From: Candidatus Gottesmanbacteria bacterium RIFCSPLOWO2_01_FULL_49_10
Lineage (GTDB): Bacteria > Patescibacteriota > Microgenomatia > UBA10105 > UBA927
DNA: 8,606 nt
Direction: 5' to 3'
NCBI GenBank assembly: GCA_001781025.1
Contig: MFJZ01000021.1
Coordinates: forward strand, 8,862-17,467
Under the pieces are notes generated by a model. The model saw only the letters and a program-made list of their open reading frames with translations. It was not told where the DNA came from and did not search any database. Below, one piece after another: positions 1 through 6,000 of the stretch. A program made the translations under genes and the position numbers. Positions within the stretch are counted from its first letter, which is position 1. The number at the start of each line of letters is the position of its first letter.

Positions 1-3000
1 CTATTGGATCAAATCCTAATTGTCCTTTAAATTCCTCAAAACTGATCTTGCGTCCGGCGCTCCGGTAATACCCGCCTTCTGTAATGGGCACCTCGTCTAT
101 AAGCTGATGCTGTGATGAGAGCTTCTGATAAAGAGATGTCTCGGGACTTGGATTGACCCGCGTATATGAAAAATTATGAGAACGCTGATCCGTGATTACC
201 CACAAGCGTTCTCTTCTCCCTATCATTTCTTCTATCTCTTGAGGCGTTGCTTCTCGGAATGTATGGAGAGCTTTCCCTTGTCCATCAAGACCGGTAAATT
301 CACGAATTTTAAAAACATACTCACCGGTTTCTGTTCCTCCGACTACCTTGGGCTCATACAAAAGGACTTTGATCCCGCCCCCATCAACATTATCGAGGAG
401 GTCCTGACTGATAAGATCCTGGACAAACCCCTTGTAAAGGTTTTCCGGCATACGAATCGCGACGGGCGCACCAGTTTCTGAAAGGGCAAGGGCAGCAAGT
501 GGAATTTGGACAAAGCTTTTGCCTGAACCCGTACCGGCCTCAACGACAACTTTGACTTTTCCTGTGGTAAGTGCCTGAACAACATCATCAACTTGCCCCA
601 ATCGAGCCGAGGCGGTCGGATTACCAGTCGCTCGTCTTATATGGGCGTTGATAATATCGACCCGTTCATTGAGTTGCCTCGCAAATTCATGGATTTCTTT
701 GGGCGCCGATCGATCGACGATAACATGCTGCACCTTTACACCGCCTACGGTGACTTCACCGACATGGGCTTTTTGTGCTGTCTCCAAAACCTGAAGCGTC
801 TTAAGGAGGTTCGTATCGCCTGTTTGTGCCGGCTTGAAGCGCGCAATCGCGTCTTGGGCAAACCCGAGGACCCCCCGACGTTCCTGTACGCGTACGGTTG
901 CCCCGCTTACTTCATAGAGGGTACCCAGTCCCCGAAGTGAATCGATTGGAACGGTTTTGCCGATCTCTGCAGACTCATCGGCTAGCCGAGCAACGGCATG
1001 TGTGTTGACTTCGACAACGATATTTCTCCCTCGAAGCTTGGCGAGCTCTGCGGTATCAAGCTGCGTATATGGCCCGAGATTTTTGGCAACGACGACTTTA
1101 TACGTCCCGTCTGGTTGATATTCAAGAACACGCACGTACCCTTGTTCATTCTTAAGCGGTGGTATCGTGATTCGTTTGTCCCCAACTGTCAAAATCGTTG
1201 ATCGGTCAGGAAGAAAAACTACCGGCCGATCCGCCACACGACCGAAACGGATATCATCAATCCTGCCGCCTATGCCACGACGAAGGTCGACCATTCGGTC
1301 CGCTAATGTAACCTGTTCTTTTACCAAGCACTCTCCTAGGCACGTCGCCTCAAAAATCCGCGGGCGAGCGCCACCCTCGGGAACAAACTGAAGCCGTGCT
1401 CCCACCGCGCGTGGCTGATTGGTATACGCATCAACAAGTGCTTGCCTGTTTAAAGACGGATTCTTTGGATCAAAATCAAACGTGAGCGGTCTTCCGCTTG
1501 ATCCGTCGATGACGATACCGTTCTTGTCGACGATCTCCCAATGCCCTTCTGTCCCAGTCCTCCCGAGTTGTTTTTCTAATACATTTCCCAGCGAATCCCC
1601 TTGAATCGGCCGGAGGATGGTAGTACGAAGAAGGCTATTCTCTGGAAGCGTTTGTCCGAATCCGTCAGTCAACCATTTACCGACTCTAAATTGACCAGTT
1701 GACGGATCGGTTCCCGCAAGAAGTTTGAGCCCTAAAGGATTTCCTGACGCCCACCGTTCAAATGCGTTAAGTGGCCGAAACGTCCCCTCGTTGGTGAGCA
1801 TCGCTTGAACGGATTTTCCATCCTGGACCAGTGTTGCGACTGATCCTACAGCGACACCCTTCGGCAATCGTCCCGAGGTTACTATTGATTCTATTTGATC
1901 TGGTGTGTTATAAGAAAGTACTGTTAATTTACCCTTTGCATCGATAAACTTGATGCTGTTTCCCTCCAAAACCGGTGTTCTGCCTAAGAGCCGATCTCCC
2001 AAGCTTGGTTTCGGTGCCGGTGGTACCAGAGGCACAGCACTTTCAGCGACAAATGCATTGGGAGTAAGTTTTATTTCACTAATAGTATTTCCTGCACGAA
2101 CCACCTCTACCGCCTTTCCCTGACGAGTCGCCTCATCAAGGGTCCGTTGAAATCCTATTTCTGCATCTGATACGCGGGCATTTGCTGCTGGCACTGTCAG
2201 GGTATTGGGTTCATAAGAGCCGTCGAGATTTTTGATACGGACCGTATCTCCACTCTCAAGGGTTACTGATTTCGTCACTGTCCGATCTTGATAGGTATAA
2301 AGCGTTGACCCCTCTTGAAACTGACCAGGACGAGCCGAAGCTATTGCAACCGGTTGTACGCTTTGAGAAACACGCGAGGAAGAAACCGCGATTTGATCAA
2401 GCTTGGCAAGCTCATCAAATGTATCCCCGTTGGCGTTTACCAACTCAATCTTTGCTCCGGGACGGATATCAAAGTTTTTTACCTGATCCACACGCCCGAA
2501 TGCTATAACTGTCCCATTGGTATCTGTGACCCGTATGCTTACTGGATTAGCTTCGTCAAGTGCAGGAATACGAAGTCGTTTCCCTGTGGCGACATCTATA
2601 AATTCATCGCCGGGCTCAAGTAGCTTCACCGCTTGTGGACTTCCGGCCAAGTCCACTGCTGCAGTTCTGACCGGTTGCGCTTTGAGGCCAAATCGTTCGG
2701 CAGTATCATCGACCCATTGCTGCGCAAGGGATTTATTTGATTGGGAGAGGACGTCTTTGACCGAAGCCACATTTGCCACTGTGTCGGCAAGCCCAGGATC
2801 GCTTGCACGGATATTTATCACAAAGTTTTCTGCTGCTTGTTTTTCCGAAAATGGCCGGAACGCACCCGTCGGGACTGACTGTACTGCTTCTTTAGCTGCT
2901 TTTTCTGCGGCTTCTCGAAAACTGGCATCAGCAACGACGATGTTTAACCCACGCTCTGCAGCTTGTTCTGCTTGTGCCAGACTGGTAAGCCGAATGATTG

Positions 3001-6000
3001 AGTTGTCTGCTGCATCAATGGCGTACACAAACCCAGTCTTCCCTGCTTTTTCTATAGCCTCCTCTGCGACATTGGTTGCGGCTTTACCTGCGCTCTCAAT
3101 GGCTGTCCCTTTGGCCGCCATAAAGGAGTCAACGAGCGTATTGGTAATATTTTTCTTCACCAACGAATTTCCCACCGTTTCTCCAAGTATATTGAGTCCG
3201 ATGTCGCCAGCCAGAAGTATGCCGTACTCTGTCACTTTTGCAGCAAATTGAGTCTTTGCTGCCTGGTCCGCGAGAGGTTTGAGATCCGCATTTTCTGGTT
3301 TGGTAGCGGCATTTTTGAGATTTGCGATGAACTGTTCGCTGGCAGTCTTGTGTCCCGCATCTATGAGTATTTGGGTCCCGAGATCCCATGTGAGATCTAC
3401 TGCTATTTGCGCTCCGATTGATAATCCTCCACTGGGTGCAGCCAGAAGTGTTCCGGCCATGCCGATCGCAAATGACCCGGCATTCTGCACAGTTGCTCCT
3501 GCAAGAGCAACCACACGCTCTCCACTGTTCCAAGTGAACCCGTCAACGCCCATTCTCGAATTTGTTTCTTGGACGCTTTGGCTAGCCAAGGAAAAAAGTT
3601 TTTCGTTAAGCGCGTTAGGCTCTCCGGTGTCTGGATCGGTGACGAATTCTGTATAACTCTTTGTCAAATCAACGTGAAAACCAGCATTTCCAAGAACGGA
3701 TTTTATACTTTCCGGGCCGTCACCGGTTATGCTTTCTCCGGTATATGCATCACCATTGGGATTAAACGCGCTATTAATGCCGCGGACAATGTTCAATCCA
3801 CATGAGTTGCATGCGCCGCCCACGGTCAACACATTTCCCCAAAACGCATGTTGATCTCGAAATTCCGCACCAAAAGCATCATCTGTACGTATTACCTGAC
3901 CATCCCGCACAATGACATTGGATTGAAATAGGCTCGACGGTGGCGGAGGCTCTTTGCCGTTTGCTTCATAGTACTTGGCTACCCAGTTGTAATCGACTGC
4001 TGCTTGCTCAATACTCTGCTTCCCGAAGAGTCCGGACAACGGACCATTGCCGACTGTCGTTGATGCAATAGCGCGAGCGGTATTTTCAACAACCTGTGTT
4101 TTCCCCTCTTTGGCAAGCGCTGCTTCATCAATCTTCCAATCGTCGGTAATATATCTATCCGCATCATTTCCGTATAACTGGTAGACTGCCTGAAGCTTCG
4201 CGTTGTTGATGACGTTTTCGGCAAGCCCTACATTAGAGGGAGAAAAATACACACCTCCCACATTCACCGGTTTAATCGCAGATGACACTCCGCAGTAATC
4301 CAGTACGTTATTGGCAATGTCGGCGCAAACGCCGCTTACCTGTTTGTTAGACCAGCCGGTTACTCCGACAGCCACCTTTCCGAAATTGAGACCGGGCCGG
4401 TCGAGACTAAGCGTATCAACTGTTACCTCATCAACGAATTTATTGAATGTCGCGCCTATGCCACTCCCATAGGATTTTTGTACTTCTGGGACACACGAGC
4501 GCTCGGTAAGGAAGTTGCCGTGCGGACACCGGTACCCGGAAGAACACCCGCCGCTATCAAACGCTCCAAAGGAACGACATTCACCCACGACTAGCCGTTC
4601 GGGATTAGTCGGGACACAGGAATTCGTGGTATTATCAAACGCTTCACCGAACTGAGGACAACCAGTGAGGCGGAAATCAAATCCGTAATTTCGAAGGTCT
4701 ATATCGATTCCCGGCTTTTGACCGGTTCCGAGAGACACCACTGCAGGAATTCCGTTGGCTCCTTTGGGACCGACACAGCTGTTAATCGACAGGTTATAAG
4801 AAAATCCGGTTCCGACACCCGCACACTTGGTCTGTCCTACAGCGATATCGGCAAGGAGTTTCTCTCGATCCGCGGGCGACATGGGAACGGGAGCTGGTTC
4901 GAACCCTTTTTCGTATATACACATGCCCGTAACACAGGCGCTGTGGGCACCACATGTCGCTGGTCCATCGCATGATGTCGGTGGTGTCTGACCTATCTGG
5001 TCGGCTCCCAGTGCGTTGGCCGCGGCAATTGCTGCTGCACGATCTTTAGGGTCGGTAACGCCTGCGTCGGTGAGCGCTTTTTCCCCATCCTCACCACCTG
5101 CAATCGCATCAAGATACGCCGAAGCGCCATCCCGTATACGCTGGTTTTCCTGAAACTGTTTCAGGAGTGCCGTCTTTTGATCCTGATACGTAGTCCGGAT
5201 ATCTTTGGCAAGATCTGGATTGATACGTTCAATGTCATCAATCTCCCGTTCAATCAATCCCATCTGTGTCGCGTGGGCGCCGGGATCATTGGCTGCGTCC
5301 GCGCGCTGGAACTGGGTTAAAATGTCAACCTTAGTTTTCAGCGCATCGATCTGATCGTCAAATTGCTTCTGTTCCTGCGGGGAGGTAATTGCACTTCTTG
5401 CATCCGCAACCGCGGGATCAGTGGTACAGTTTGCTTTCCCCGTTTGCAAGCACCCGTAAAACGCGTTGAGGCCTTGTCGCATCCAGTCGGCAGCTTTAAG
5501 CTGGGCCTCGGCAGCCGCAGCAGCCGCCGCTCCGGCAACAGTAGTAAACGTCGTTTTTACATCCGTATACGCTTGTAGCGCAACCGCGTGTTGACTCGGA
5601 TCATTAGAACTGGCAACGCGTGACCATGAGCTTGATAAGTCCTGTTTGAGTTCAATCGTCAGGACACTTTTATCCAAACCACCCAATACTTGCCCTGCGT
5701 TAATGCCAAGCGAGGCATCAGAGAGTAATTGCTTGAGCTTCGTATACGCTTGCGCAAACGGGCTCCCTGCTGCTTTACAATCTTGGGCACTTTGTTCTTG
5801 TATGCAGTCGGTAAATGTTTGGATCACTTGTTGTTGGATGGTCGATATGGCAAATTGCTTTTGGAGAAGTGTCGCGTTACCGCCTGCTTCTCGGTATGTA
5901 CCCAGGGCTTCTGCGACAATTTTATTATTCTGACAGTCCGTCGCACCGGTTTGTATACAGGCATCAAACGCCCGCGAGGCATCGTCGGAAAGCTCTGCCA

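Larger units (their letters stand above)
2..643 (-). other. N-terminal lobe of an SF2 helicase/SecA-like P-loop ATPase (residues 2655-2868, continues off the window)
   Basis: The motifs occur in SF2 order. A Q-motif-like Arg-Leu-Gly-Gln is at 2668-2671, 20 residues before the P-loop. Walker A is Gly-Thr-Gly-Ser-Gly-Lys-Ser at 2691-2697. A motif Ia-like strand and Met-Pro-Glu-Asn-Leu-Tyr follow at 2715-2724. A strand at 2801-2805 precedes Walker B Leu-Ile-Asp-Glu-Val at 2835-2839. The order of Ile-Thr-x-x-x-x-x-x-Phe-x-Tyr (2804-2814) then Asp-Glu-Val recalls SecA, where a Thr-Asn-Asn...Phe-Asp-Tyr segment precedes Asp-Glu-Val-Asp. The P-loop is helicase-type GSGKS rather than the GEGKT of SecA. 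Motifs III-VI would lie beyond position 1. The activity should be ATP hydrolysis coupled to movement of a nucleic acid or polypeptide; the substrate is unknown. Confidence 0.7.

Noticed and set aside
593..940. Plus-strand open frame of 115 codons
   Set aside because: Antisense to the region just before the ATPase P-loop in the giant frame, with no recognisable domain.
3161..3226. Second hydrophobic stretch (residues 1794-1815) as a transmembrane helix
   Set aside because: It is interrupted by Asp1801 and Glu1809 and is too polar for a confident membrane span.
2517..3251. Plus-strand open frame of 244 codons beginning with ATG
   Set aside because: It lies wholly antisense to the giant reading frame. 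Its translation is Ser/Ala/Thr/Phe-rich low-complexity sequence with no motif, typical of a shadow frame.
3129..3533. Minus-strand open frame of 134 codons in another frame
   Set aside because: It overlaps the giant frame on the same strand, out of register. The translation is Arg/Ser/Cys-rich without any motif.
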